DNA of 64,000 nt, taken from contig JACCLO010000010.1 of assembly GCA_029448655.1 (NCBI GenBank), forward strand, positions 2,108,001 to 2,172,000. Direction: 5' to 3'. The notes under the pieces were generated by a model that was given only the letters and a program-made list of their open reading frames with translations, was not told the DNA's origin and searched no databases. This stretch comes from Wolfiporia cocos (Eukaryota; Basidiomycota; Agaricomycetes; Polyporales; Phaeolaceae). Shown here one piece after another: positions 43,367 through 54,604 of this stretch. How positions within the stretch are numbered: position 1 is the first letter of the stretch; the number at the start of each line of letters is the position of its first letter. Made by a program: the position numbers and the translations under genes.

Positions 43367-46300
43367 CTATGCTACAAAAGTACTAGTAGTGAAAGGTACG
43401 TTATCGACCATCTCGACACGCTTCACGACACTTCGGTCAAGCTCGTTGTATTTTGTGTCGACGGTGGGCACGGCAAACGAAGCAGGGAAGTATCCCAGAG
43501 CGGGCTCTTCTGCCAGCCTATCGCCACCCGGAGTTCTGACGAAGGACTCGTCCGACTCTGTCGTAGTCGTCGAGGCCAGCGATGGCTTGCGATCCATCTC
43601 TGCAGCTGGAGAGATCGCCAAGGGAACCTCGGTGACAGAAGGACTGCTAATCGTGATAACCGGGTGCGACTGCGAGGCAACATCTTGTGTCTCCTCAAAG
43701 GAATTCTCGACGGCGGGCATGACCGAGGGTAGGACCGAAGGGCCAGCGTGGGCGTCGATATCGTCGGTGGAAGGAACGTCGACAGACGCAGAGGGAGCGA
43801 CGATTTCCTCGATCTCTGCGACGGGTGGAATCTCAGCGCTGAGCGCAGCCTTCTCCTTGTCTGCCCGCTTCTTGTTGCGGCGGAACTTGAGACCACGACG
43901 CTGCTTGGTCTTCCCTGCAACCTTCTCGACGTCCTCGATGCCAGCCTTAGCTGCGCGGCGCGCCTTCCACTTCTTCTTGATCATGTACATCGCATACTTG
44001 CTCTCGCCGATGATGACGTCGGAATACGCCTGTCCGGAGAGGGCAACGCCGAGAACGCTCACAAGCCAGAAGAATGGCTGATGGAAGACGGTGACGAGGA
44101 GGTAGGAGAGACCGACCGACAGCATCAAGTACCAGACTACCAAGTGGCCAACATGCGTGGTACGGGAGAGGAAACTCTCCGGACGCGCGAACTCGGACTT
44201 GGAGCGAGCGGAGGTGCCCCAGTTAGTGATGTGTACCGTGAAGCAGGCGAAGAGCTTCGACGGCAGTAGACCGAAGAAGTACTGGAGCATGAGTGTCAGC
44301 ACCACCGCTCAAAAGTCATGAAACGCTGACATACCATGAAGCCATAGATACCGAAGAGGAACTGGCGAGGGTCGCGCAGGCAGACGACACCGTAAATACT
44401 CTTTATCAAGGCAACACCAAACATCGTAGCCAGCCAGATGACCGGGCGAATCCAGCTCGAGGGCCTGTACAACATCTGAAGCACAGTGGCGGTCAGGACC
44501 ATGGGGTAGAGGAACTGCTTGGTAGTCTCGACCGTCAACCACTGATGAGCGGTGTCAGTACGAGACGCAGTAACGAGACCAAGACGCGATGCTTACGAAT
44601 CTATGGTAGGCGAAAGACTTGGGGAACCAGAACGCCTCTCGGAAGAAACTCTTCGACCAGCGAGTCTGCTGCTTGACCCAGCGGACGTAACCAGCCGGAG
44701 TGTCACTGTCACACATGGCAAGGTGGGTGTAGCCGGTCTTGTGGCCGAGCGACAGAATGCGGTTGCTCAAATGCCGATCGTCACCAAATGTCGTCTCCTT
44801 CCCGAGGAAAGACTGCAAGATCCAGGGGCCAAGGACGGAGATCAGGTCGGATGTCTTGTACAGACCGAGCTGCGAATGAAGAAGTTAAAAACAGGCAGAA
44901 GGTAGGCTCAAAGGAACACGTACAGGACCGGACAAGCAACCAACGCAACCGAAGGCACTCTGGCAGGCACGCTCGACGTTGAACGCGAACCAGTATCGAA
45001 TGGACGACATGAGTGCGAGGAACGAGTCGGACTTGTTCCAAATGCGAACGTCGCCTGTGACACCCGCAAGACGGCAGTCGCTGAACAGAAGCGCCATCAT
45101 GTTCTTGACCGCGTCAGGGTAAACGTACGTGTCGCTATCCGTGGTAAGCATCGCGTCCTTGGTGCCGAGTGCGTACGCGCCAACCATGAAGGCGGTGAAC
45201 ATAGCGTGACGCTTGTGTCCGTGAGGCCTACGCAGCGCATGAGCATGTACTGGTACGAGAAAGAGAGTACAAAACATACTGAGAGAAGCAGATGCCCTTC
45301 CAATCCGCCCACCGCTCTTCCTGCGCCTTCGCGTGGAGATAGTTAAGCGTGTGGTTCCAGGCGACCTCGTGTGCCTCCGCTTGTCCGGGTCGTGGGTCCT
45401 GACTGAGCCACATCTTGAAGTATTGCCAGCGGCTCAGCGGCGTGTGACCGAGTGAGTTGATGTGTTCCCAGTACTTCTCCTTGTACATGACGGAGAGCAG
45501 AACAGGCAGATGGGAGATGAGTGCCTGGCCTTCAGGGAAGGCCGTACCGAAGGCGTTGGCCATGGCCATGTCGGGACCGTCGTTACCGTCAACAACACCA
45601 ATGATGTGCTTGATGGGGAACTCTTGCGCTTGAAGCGACTTTAGACACTACAGAGCAAGGTCAGCTGAGATTTGCACGATGACTGTTCAGTGAACACGTA
45701 CAGCCATCCAAGCCTCCTCATCCTCACGGTAACCGACGACCGCGATACTGCACTCGGGCAATGGTGCGGGGGTCGTGGTGGGAAGCTCACCGGTAGCTTC
45801 CTTGGCAGCAAGACGCTCCGCGACACCTTCCACGATAGGCGACTTCTTCGTGAGCTTGTTGACCCGACGGCGATTAAATGAAGCCGCAATGGTTTGTACG
45901 AAGAAGTCTGCACGTAGCAATAGCGTCAATTGTCGGCTCGATATTCTACCGAGCGAAACATACCGATGACCAGCAGCAACCCGTACATTCCGAAACTCCA
46001 TGGACCGACCTTGACGATTTTGACACGCAAACCGTAACCAACGAGCAAACTGATGACGACACCCAAGCTGACAGAGACCTTGAACGTCGCAAGGAACTTG
46101 TGGATCTTAGGCTCAGGGCGCTCCACAATGTTGAACGGCGGCTCGGTCCATGGGTGTTGTTGGTCGACGAGCTGCGCCTCCGCACGGGGGAGCGTCGCGG
46201 TCGATGCGCTGGGCGCAACACACTCAATTTCAGGGTCGACATACTCGAGCGCGGGCGGGACCTCGGGCGGTGGGCCGAGCTCGTCATCCTCGTCATCGTC

Positions 46301-47506
46301 CTCATCCCCGCTGAAGGAGAGATAGCTGTCGGTGCTGTCACTTGAGTTCTGTCGAGAAAGCTGCGGTACGCCGCGGTAGGGTCGGTTGCTGTCTATGCGC
46401 GCGCGTGCCCTGGCAGCATCGTCGACAGCGTCGCTGCTCGCGAACGGGTCACGCAGGTCGGCGAGCGAGGCGGAGCGCGAGAGCGGCGTCGGCGGACGGA
46501 TGCGGTCGAAGTCGATCGCGACGTCGAGGTGCTTGCCGGAGCGGCGACCGCGCAACGAGGTGGTCGAGTCGTTCCCGCTTTTGAGAGTGTCCTCAAGGTT
46601 CGGGGTGGAGTGAGTGGCAAGTGGCGAGCGAGGGGGCTTGAGCGACGGCGTCGGCAGAGACGGAAGCTGGGGCGAGAGTAGCGCGGACAGTGACTGAGTT
46701 GAGGGACTGCGGGAAAGCGATCGCTGACGGAGTCTGTCCGCCCACTTCTGACTGCTGTTCTGACGAGAGAGCGCAGGGCGCGCGGCCGAAGAAACTCTCG
46801 GCAGACGGCCTCGGGGCTCGTCCTCAGCAACAGCGGGTATGGCAAGTTCCCGTATGCGCAGAGCCTCGTCGTCGTCAGCGTCTCCAATATGCTTAGGTTC
46901 GCCACTGCTCTCATCTGCACTGGCGGCGACCGGAGAGGACGCAGCGCTCGAGTCTGAGTTATTAGAATTGAAGTCCTTGGCTTCGGCGCTAGACGGCTCC
47001 GTGGCGCGCACGTTGTCAAGTGCAGTAGACGATATTGATCGCGGAAATATGGACGAATTTGACGTTTTCGCGCTGCGAGTGAGCTTGAGCGGTATGGGAC
47101 GGTGGTCGCCTGTGGTGTTTACAACATTCGATGAGATACTGGGCTCGACGCTGGGCTCGGTACTGAAGCGGCCTTGACTGCGGTTGAGCCACTTGGCCTG
47201 AAGCTTGGTAGGTGGCTTGATGCCGCTAGTTTTAGGGAACTGAGGTACAATGTCAAAATGTGCCAACAACATGATGGCCAGACAACGCACCTTGGCATCC
47301 TTAGGACGGACGGGGATCCTGAAGAAAGACGGCCTCGTGCCGTTGGAGAGCAGTTGGGCTCGCTCGTCTGCAGGCGTTCCAGGGGTAGTAGCGCGAGAGC
47401 CGGGGCTAGCAGGGTAGCCTCTGCTATTGCGCAGCGAAAAATAAGTCGGCTCAGGGGCAACAGGGGCGGGCGTCATGAGGACGCTGCTCGTGTCGCTGGA
47501 CGACAT
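43367..47506 (-). CDS. membrane glycosyltransferase family 2, hyaluronan/chitin-synthase-like (Cps1 type)
   Basis: A processive beta-glycan synthase of the plasma membrane. Seven exons: 47506-45964, 45907-45702, 45647-45280, 45227-44924, 44869-44597, 44541-44335, 44281-43367 (1271 residues). A long Ser/Pro-rich cytosolic N terminus (about 450 residues) precedes the first membrane segments (VSLGVVISLLVGYGL, FGMYGLLLVIG). The GT-A core follows: HIIGVVDGNDG, LTTDSDTYVYPDAV (DxD), CLSGPLGLY, TTFGDDRHLSNRIL, and the processivity motif QQTRWSKSFFREAFW. Then come further membrane helices and a basic, Glu/Ser-rich tail. The GDDRHL ... QQTRWSKSFFRE spacing is closer to animal hyaluronan synthases and Cryptococcus Cps1 than to ordinary chitin synthases (QRRRW). 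The product sugar cannot be read from sequence. Confidence 0.9.
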
Positions 47507-48670
47507 GGTGCAAATAACAAAGTGAAGTTAGCAGGAGATAAAGGCAGCGAAAGCGCAAAGTGCGATGGGAGAAGGAGAAGTAGGTGAAGAGCGTGGACGG
47601 CACTGGGGTGCTTTTAATCCACGTCTGGCAAATCATCCGTGCGGATTGCGGATGTAGGAGGTGTTGGCCCATATCCGCGACCGAAAGCCGCACATCCGCT
47701 ATGGACTTGGCACATCCGCGGGTGGGGCCTGTGGACGAGTGAAGTGATTATCCCGCTGCACGGGATGATCGGTTCACAAGCAGCTGCAAATCAGTCTTCG
47801 ATTATCCCATCACGCCGATCACTGTGATCGAGGCGCACTGCCGGATATGGTATCTGTCGTTCCTATTCTGACCACACCCGCCCGGATATTCATTTTGACT
47901 GAGGTGGTGGCGCTGAGATTGAATGTGAGAGATCGAGGCACCAGGAGCGGATAATTACCCGATGCAGACACCCCGGTCCATTAGTAGCGGTCGCTGCAAT
48001 AACGATAGGAGGAGGCTCGCGTCCGCGTGCTAGAGGGATGACCGGCCCAACACCTCTCTATTCCGGCGGGAACGGATTAGCGTACATTTCCGACCGCCGC
48101 AACGTACCACTCCGATCCCGTGGCGCATACACTTCCGAGCAAAGCTATGCACGTTGTGAATTGCTGGAAAGATCGGAATGAAGTGGATCCGCTCGAATGT
48201 CTACGCATCTTGCGGCCGCATTTCGGGAGGAAGCGCGAGGTCCGCATGACATTGTGAACTCAAGGTTCTGGCCAGCGGAAGTCACATCCGCATGTACTTC
48301 TCCAAGTGGGATCCCAAGGCGGCCATGAATGAGTGTACTCGAGCACGGAGGAGGTGGACCGCTTTGACGTACCCGTCTTTGTCTGCCATTATTCCACGGG
48401 CGATCCTTCTGCAGTGCAGCATCGATGAATTTGTCAACATCGTTGCGCCAAGCCTAGCTTTGTTTGAGGCTTGAAGTAGGAGTTGAGGCTTATATCGGAG
48501 CGCAAGAGAATTATGGTGAACCAGGAGCTCTCGAGGACACAGAGGCAGTTGACCCTCTTGCGGTAAACATACGTGCGTTTGTTCTGCCGGAGTCGCATCA
48601 CATGGACCAAGTTGCAGCCGGCTCGCCAACTGTATGCGCGAAAAATGAACCATGCAATTGGTCGTCTAAA
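47507..48670. other. 1.16-kb spacer between two minus-strand genes
   Basis: Expected to hold the GT2 synthase promoter (next to 47507) and the NDUFA6 3' end (next to 48670). Some short frames exist near 48290-48650 but none has recognisable content. Imperfect repeats of catccgc/cggat text occur near 47630-47720. Confidence 0.4.
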
Positions 48671-49177
48671 TTACACCCCAGTTGCTGCCGGCAGCACCGC
48701 ATCCTCATCTCTGCCTTCGACCGCACTTCAGCACCTCTCTCGACCAGGCTCGCCGCACACATACCTTCATAAAACTTGTCGAGGAACGACCGCGGATGCC
48801 TCTTCCTGCTCTCCAGTAGAATGCCCATCACATGGTCATACATCTTCCACTGGTTCATCGTCTCCTGGTACTCCTGGCGGCCCTTGAGGAGGAGCACGTC
48901 GATCACGCGCTGGTCGGTCACGTAACGGTTCTCCTCGAACTTCCTGCGGATCGCGTGGCGGAAGAACGGCACGCTCACGGGCAGCGCGTACAGCGAGATA
49001 ACTTCTGGGGCCTGTGCACGCATACGGCGGTCAGGATGGGCCCGGGCTCGGGGTGGCTGGACTACGACGCACCGCGCGGTACCAGTCGCGGTACAGCTGG
49101 AAGACACGCTGGCGGGCCTGCTCAGGACTTGCGGATATCTGCGCCGCGCGCGCGAGACGGGCGGGGATGGTGTTCAT
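48671..49177 (-). CDS. NDUFA6: NADH dehydrogenase (complex I) LYR-type subunit NDUFA6
   Basis: An accessory subunit of mitochondrial complex I of the LYR-motif (Complex1_LYR) family, which binds acyl carrier protein on the matrix arm. Three exons: 49177-49073, 49011-48765, 48714-48671 (131 residues). The first exon carries the LYR signature in QARQRVFQLYRDWYR. The second holds FFRHAIRRKFEENRYV and LLLKGRQEYQETMNQWK. The short last exon (from GRDED to the end) restores the typical fungal C terminus. The start is chosen because the ATG opens MNTIPARLARAAQIS, the usual N terminus, and the neighbouring frame lacks it. It is next to and divergent from the PDAP1-like gene (about 170 bp between starts), so a shared bidirectional promoter is likely. 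Confidence 0.92.
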
Positions 49178-49349
49178 GGCGAAAGAGCGCGGACGAGTCG
49201 AAGGTGACGGCGAGTAGCGCTAGGCGCGTGCAGGAAGACTTTCCTAATCGGGAAGGCTTTCTACTCCGGTTGTGGCGCTTGTTACTATTATTGGCGCGCC
49301 GGAGTTCATCGTTTTCCTCGTCCATTCACCTCGGTCGTTCATTACATAA

Positions 49350-50295
49350 ATGGCTCGCGGCGGATTCAAGCTGAAGCGCGGTGGTGGTCGCAAGTATGTT
49401 CATCCTCAATTAACCAAAACGATGCTCATACTCTGTTCACCAGCTTTAGGTATATTCTGCCGCCACTCGGTAGATCGTTATTCTGATCGCTCACCATGAC
49501 ATGACTGCAACAGTAAGCACCTGACGCTTGATGAGAACGGTACTGCAGTAGCTACCGACCGATGGTGTGTAGCATCGTTTACCTCAAGAAGCCCGCTCAT
49601 CCCATTGCTACAGGGGCAAGCGCGAGAAGCGCGATAGCGACGCTGAGGAGTCCGAGGAAGAAGAAGAGGAGTCTGAGGAAGAAGAGGAAGAAGAGGAAGA
49701 AGCTTCCGCCGCCGGAGCTGGCACCCAGCAGCCCGAGCTTTCGCGTGTCGAACGCCGCGAACTGGCGAAGAAGAAGAAGGCGCAGGCACAAGGAAAGCAG
49801 CAGCAAGCCGAAGAAGAGGACGAAGAGGACGAAGACCAAGATCCGCTCCTCCAGAACCCGAACGCCGCTGTGGGGAAGGCACTTGCAATCTCTGACTTGG
49901 GTGCGCCAAGAGAGCTTACCAGGCGCGAGAGGTGCGCATGGCTCCACGCTGTCCAGTATCAATACTAAATGATACGCCGCAGAGAAGAGAAGGAGAAGAA
50001 GGAGGCGAAGGAACGATACTGGAAGGTTCGCAGAAAATCTGATTTTGCATATCATACTTACATTCACACAGCTGCACGAGCAAGGCAAGACTGAGCAGGC
50101 CAAGACCGACCTTGCACGACTTGCGAAGATCCGCGCGGAGCGCGAAGCTGCTCAGGCTAAGCGGAAGGCTGAGACCGAAGGTCAGTATCCGTGGATCAGT
50201 GGTCAACATGTAACTGACTATTCTGGTCATCAGCCAAAGCGGCGGAGCTGGAGGCCAAGAAGAAGGAGGCAGCAGCGAGAGGGAAGCGCGCATAA
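49350..50295 (+). CDS. PDAP1-like 28-kDa heat- and acid-stable phosphoprotein
   Basis: A small, highly charged, probably disordered protein of the PDAP1/casein-kinase-substrate family, linked in animals to growth-factor signalling and translation. Seven exons: 49350-49393, 49444-49449, 49514-49564, 49614-49931, 49983-50025, 50072-50180, 50234-50295 (210 residues). The N terminus is Gly/Lys-rich (ARGGFKLKRGGGR). A long acidic run (Glu/Ser) suits CK2 phosphorylation. The conserved family core is LSRVERRELAKKKKAQ, and the Ala/Lys-rich C-terminal helix has LARLAKIRAEREAAQAKRK. The second exon is only 6 nt (CTTTAG), needed to keep the conserved NFSKHLTLDENG segment. Confidence 0.85.
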
Positions 50296-50502
50296 TCGGT
50301 GTTCTTGTATCTGTGCTGTATTTCAGGAACCTCCCCAGGATTGCCCTCATGTGCACGCAGTACTTGTATGTTTCCGGCTCGAATGTATCATGTCTCTGCA
50401 TGCAGGAATATCGTCTGCCGCTCAAGATGCCAAGGCTATCGTATCCACATCTTTTTTATCCAGCAACGAGCTACCGAGGTCCAACATACAGTAACCCTCA
50501 CC

Positions 50503-52959
50503 CTAGTCCTCCCGGTTGTAATCTCTCGGCCTTTTCCTCAGGTGGTCCTCCCTGAAATACCTCAGCCGCAACATCTGCTGCTGCATCACTCTTTTGCCCG
50601 GCATGCCCTGCTCGCCCACCCACTCCTTCAACCACGCCAACAAAATGCGATACTCGCTCTTCCCGCCCTTCAGGTGCTCCACGAGCGGCGCGTCCATGCT
50701 CACTTCCGCCCAGCCCACAAGCGCCATTGCAAGCGTGTACCGGCTCGGCGCAACGCCGAGGTACCGCATCCACGCGAGCGCGATTGGAATCTGTTCGGTC
50801 TGCCCGTCGCTCTCTAGAAGCGCGATGTATGCGCGGAACAGCAGATCCGTTGGCAGGATCTGTGCGTACGTAGGGTCGCAGGGCACGAATGCGGGCGCGG
50901 GTGTGTGCGGGGAGGAGGCCACCGGGCGCTGTGTGTGGCCCATGACGCTGCGCAGATAGTCGGTGATGGGTGAGTACGTCTTAGAGTTGCCCGACGGCTG
51001 TATTGGGCGGGAAGGCGACTGGATTTCACGCAGTTCGGGGTAGTTGCCGAGCAGAATCTGGCGGGCGATTGTGAGTGCGACCGTTCCCGGATGTTTCCCG
51101 TCCCATAAGCCCGTACTGGGCTGTGCGGTAGGATCGAGCGCCCTCTGTACCTGTTGAACAGCATAGTCGCGCGCATCTTCTTCCTCGTTGATGCTGCCAT
51201 CCCTCTTGTCGAACCAGTTGCCCAACCCAAGCCGCATGAGAGCCCCACGCAAGATTGGCGCGTGCTGCATGGCGCGACGCGCAGACTTGAGGAGCACGGT
51301 GAGGGTATACACGTCCGGGAGCACGTCGAAGAGCGTTCCCATGCCTTTCCATACAGCATAAACCGCATCGTACCGCCCCACACGCTCCAGACTGAGCAGG
51401 AAGTTGTTGATCATCTGTGTATCTACCAACCCGCGCTCAGCATACTCCAGCAGCTGCACGAACGCAGTGTCCGCATGGCCGCCGAGCGTAAGTGCCTCCA
51501 GACCAGACATTATGGACCACCTCGGTAATTCCAGGGGCAAGGAGCGGATATGAGCCCACATGGAGTTGGCCGCGGCAAACTCCTGCCGTAGAATAAGACC
51601 TCTGAGTGTGAAGGTATGGATAGAGACATCGTTGTGCAAGGAGTGATGCGCGGACTTTGCGCGCTCGAGGAGATGCAAGAGGCGATCGGCGGGGACGTCG
51701 TAGTCGCGGGACGCGACGCGCAGAGAGGAACGCCAGCTGCCAGCAGTACTCCAGATGGGCTGCACCCGTGGAATGTGAGGCAAAGGGAATGAACTACCAT
51801 GCGTAACGACTTTGTCTGGATCGTTGTTGTCGACTTGTAAATTTGGTGTTGTAAGTCCTGAAAAATGCAGAGAATATGGCTCTGACAGCCGCTGTAACCT
51901 GGCGACACGCTCCACAGCGGAATGTAACACCCTGAGTGAACGCAAAGTCGAGAGTGATGTGCTTTCTGAGTCGATAGACGTCGGAGTGTCCTCCAGTTCT
52001 CCCCAGTCTGTACCGTCGAGTGCTGCTCCGTTGTGTCGTCTAAGCATCTCTTGACGCAGAAATCGGGTGCATCTTCTTGCAAGGTTTCTCTGAGATGTGT
52101 CGCCCCGAGACAGCAGTGCAATGAGGTGCGTCAGTTGCCGTATTGTAGGCAAATGTCCTTGCGTTCGCATGTGACGAAGGATCCCTCCAGCAAAGCTCGG
52201 TGTAGCCATGCGGCTCGCGAGGAGAGCGTTATACGTGAGGTTGTTAAGACGCACATTCCGTTCGCGGGCCGCTTGCAGAACTGTCGGGACGATCTCACCC
52301 GCATTGCGGTGAGAAGATGCTACAGCAAGCAACTGCAGCAGGACATCGAACTCGTAGTCCCGAGAGTATGATCCGGTGAAGTGGCTGACTGTGCGGATGA
52401 GCGGCACCAGCAGGCTATGCTCCGCGAGGCGACATGCGGCAATCGAGAGCAGCGCGGGGCGCAGGTGATGCGGAGTGTGAGGGAGGTGCTGATGTGCCAG
52501 CGCCAGTGCTTGCAGCGCTTCGTCTGGCTTCTTGACCTTGGAGGACAGCACAAAGAGGACAAGCCAGGTAGGCAGTGGCACAGTGTACGCGCTTGGGTCG
52601 CCAGACGCGTCTGGTGCCTCAACACCGCAGAGAACGTACCGCGGCATTGCCGACGTCCACGAGGTCGACCAAACGATGGGTTTGAACCTGATAAGCTCTC
52701 CCATGGGCAGATTTGATCGACGAAGGATGGGCTCAGGAACCTTGAGGAAGCGATCGTTCACAAGCAGATTGATGAGCTTGAAGACGGGGTCGCCGCATTT
52801 CCTGCCATAGTATCTGGCGATGCGGGTGATTTTCCACGGCAGCTGAGCGTTTGCTGTCGTGAGCGGGGTAGGCTGCGCAGGAGTAGGCGGCGTCGAAGGC
52901 GAGGAAATGAAGCGGGCCCCGGTCTTCGTCGAGGAGCGACGGAACGTCCTCCACCACAT
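50503..52959 (-). CDS. mitochondrial PPR-like RNA-binding protein
   Basis: A single-exon gene of 818 residues, unusual in this intron-rich stretch. The N terminus (MWWRTFRRSSTKTGARFISS) is basic and Ser/Thr-rich with few acids, as expected for a mitochondrial presequence. The body is built of paired helices of pentatricopeptide style, for example LNNLTYNALLASRMATPSF, NDVSIHTFTLRGLILRQEF, DTQMINNFLLSLERVGRYDA and LPDVYTLTVLLKSARRA. Spacing of about 35 residues between such units supports PPR, but repeats are diverged. The C terminus is basic (LRKRPRDYNRED). A role in mitochondrial RNA processing or translation is family-based inference. It is head to head with the RRM protein gene (277 bp between starts). 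Confidence 0.75.
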   Translation of the reverse strand: MWWRTFRRSSTKTGARFISSPSTPPTPAQPTPLTTANAQLPWKITRIARYYGRKCGDPVFKLINLLVNDRFLKVPEPILRRSNLPMGELIRFKPIVWSTSWTSAMPRYVLCGVEAPDASGDPSAYTVPLPTWLVLFVLSSKVKKPDEALQALALAHQHLPHTPHHLRPALLSIAACRLAEHSLLVPLIRTVSHFTGSYSRDYEFDVLLQLLAVASSHRNAGEIVPTVLQAARERNVRLNNLTYNALLASRMATPSFAGGILRHMRTQGHLPTIRQLTHLIALLSRGDTSQRNLARRCTRFLRQEMLRRHNGAALDGTDWGELEDTPTSIDSESTSLSTLRSLRVLHSAVERVARLQRLSEPYSLHFSGLTTPNLQVDNNDPDKVVTHGSSFPLPHIPRVQPIWSTAGSWRSSLRVASRDYDVPADRLLHLLERAKSAHHSLHNDVSIHTFTLRGLILRQEFAAANSMWAHIRSLPLELPRWSIMSGLEALTLGGHADTAFVQLLEYAERGLVDTQMINNFLLSLERVGRYDAVYAVWKGMGTLFDVLPDVYTLTVLLKSARRAMQHAPILRGALMRLGLGNWFDKRDGSINEEEDARDYAVQQVQRALDPTAQPSTGLWDGKHPGTVALTIARQILLGNYPELREIQSPSRPIQPSGNSKTYSPITDYLRSVMGHTQRPVASSPHTPAPAFVPCDPTYAQILPTDLLFRAYIALLESDGQTEQIPIALAWMRYLGVAPSRYTLAMALVGWAEVSMDAPLVEHLKGGKSEYRILLAWLKEWVGEQGMPGKRVMQQQMLRLRYFREDHLRKRPRDYNRED

Positions 52960-53235
52960 GCATCTGCGGTCGCAGTCGGCTCACGTATATGCGCAAGGCC
53001 ATTCCACGCACCTGACGTCCCTTTGCCGCGTCCGATGCAACGATGAAGGTTTTCTACCGCGTCGGTCGCGGCCACCAGCCCCGCTTGCAGCCAATCGCAT
53101 CCTGGCGGGGATCCCACTAAGCGCATACAGCGCCAAACAAACATTCATACTCCGCCCATGAGCCCCTCGGAGCGGACAAATCATTCGTCTCTCCCCCCGT
53201 CGGCGGCGAGCAACGCACTCTCGACGACCCCCGCC
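52960..53235. promoter_or_regulatory. shared divergent promoter region
   Basis: 276 bp separate the PPR-like start (52959, minus) from the RRM/RS start (53236, plus). Both genes must draw their promoters from this interval or from within neighbouring sequence. No TATA box is apparent. Confidence 0.5.
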
Positions 53236-54303
53236 ATGCCCCGCATTTTGTTCGTGAGTGGCTTCCATCCCGCCACTCGTGCCCGCGACCTAGCCTACGA
53301 ATTCGAGCGGTACGTCCAGAATCGACGCGAGAACAGTCGCCGCGCCCGCTGACCTTGTTTCTGCGTGCAGCTACGGCCCCCTCGTCCGCTGCGACGTCCC
53401 CGCCCCGCGCAACCCGCACGCAACCTCGAACCCGTGAGTGCCTTGTCCAATATCCGTCGAGTCGAGTGGTCGCGAAGCGAACGCCTGTCGTGCCGAGTCG
53501 CGCGCTGTCACCGTACCGCACCGTATCGCACCGCACCGAGCCGTCGTCGAGGTCCGCGAACGCGTCGCACGGTATGTCGTGGAGAGTATCGAACACGAAT
53601 ACGGAACGCAGGTGCTGTGGCCCCGCAGTGCGATCATGAAGCCCTCTCGCTCGCTCGCTCGTTCGCACCCCGAAAGCTCGAATCGCTCAACGCCCTTCGA
53701 ACCCTCGCAGTTACGCCTTCGTTGAGTTCCGCAGCACTCGCGATGCCGAGGATGCTTATTATGACATGTACGTCCGTTTTCCTGACTATATGCGCGCTTC
53801 TCCAACCTTTTACCTCCCGCACGTAGGCATGGCCGGAACTTTGAGGGCTCGCGCCTGAGCATCCAGGTTAGCGTCTCATCCGCATCTTGGTGTGACGTCA
53901 TCTGAGCAAGTTTGCCCTTGTTCCTCAGTGGGCCAAAAACCCGCCGTCATCCGTCTGGCGGTACGAAAGACGCTCCTCGCCGCCGCGCCGAGACCGTGAT
54001 CGCTCGCGCAGCCCTCGTCGCCGGAACGACCGCGATCGCGACCGTGACCGTGACCGTGAGCGCGACCGTGACCGTGAGCGCGACCGTGACCGTGAGCGCG
54101 ACCGTGAGCGCGACAAGGACCGGGACCGGGACGACGACAGGGACCGGGACCGGCGCCGCAGGAGCAGGAGCCCTGAGCGACGCAGGAGCCCAACCCCGGA
54201 GAAGAGGCGCGAGGACCGCGCCAGGACGCCACCGCCCGCTGAAGATGCCAAGAAGGAATCGGAGGAGCAGGACAGGGCGCAAACCCCGCCGTATGATCAT
54301 TAA
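53236..54303 (+). CDS. SR-type RNA-binding protein (RRM plus RS/RD domain)
   Basis: A likely splicing factor. Five exons: 53236-53309, 53371-53433, 53711-53767, 53827-53866, 53929-54303 (202 residues). The RRM has RNP2 ILFVSGF and RNP1 YAFVEFRS, then LSIQWAKNPP. The C-terminal half is an Arg-rich tail with alternating RD and RE dipeptides (54020-54150) followed by SRSPERRRSPTPEKRRED. The intron after exon 2 (53434-53710, 277 nt) is far longer than the others, a common site of regulated splicing in SR genes. The RRM closely follows the start methionine, as in small SRSF proteins. Which orthologue it is cannot be said. Confidence 0.85.
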
Positions 54304-54604
54304 GCTCGTATAATATCTCTTTGTTCTTCGCGCTTGCGAGTCGAACTTTGTGAAAGTGACTGCTCATTGGCAGTTCAGCATGTCGTATCTTCACGCCTCG
54401 AGTGGTGTACCTAGCGGACAATTAAAAATGATCACCATCGCGTCCCCCCTTTACGAATCACGTTCGTCGGAGATGGGCGTGCTTGCATTGTCGGAGCATT
54501 CGCCGTGCGATAGTAGCCTCTATAATGATGAGTTGGGCAAGAATGATACATGTAGAGTAGAATGTGATGTATGCAATGCGACAGCGAGATGACAAACGGG
54601 GATT
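54304..54604. other. convergent 3' spacer
   Basis: About 300 bp between the stop of the plus-strand RRM gene (54303) and the stop of the minus-strand RINGv gene (54605). No gene seen. Confidence 0.5.

Noticed and set aside
50045..50494. Plus-strand frame continuing past the PDAP1-like gene
   Set aside because: It reads through the last intron; the spliced stop at 50293-50295 gives the conserved C terminus.
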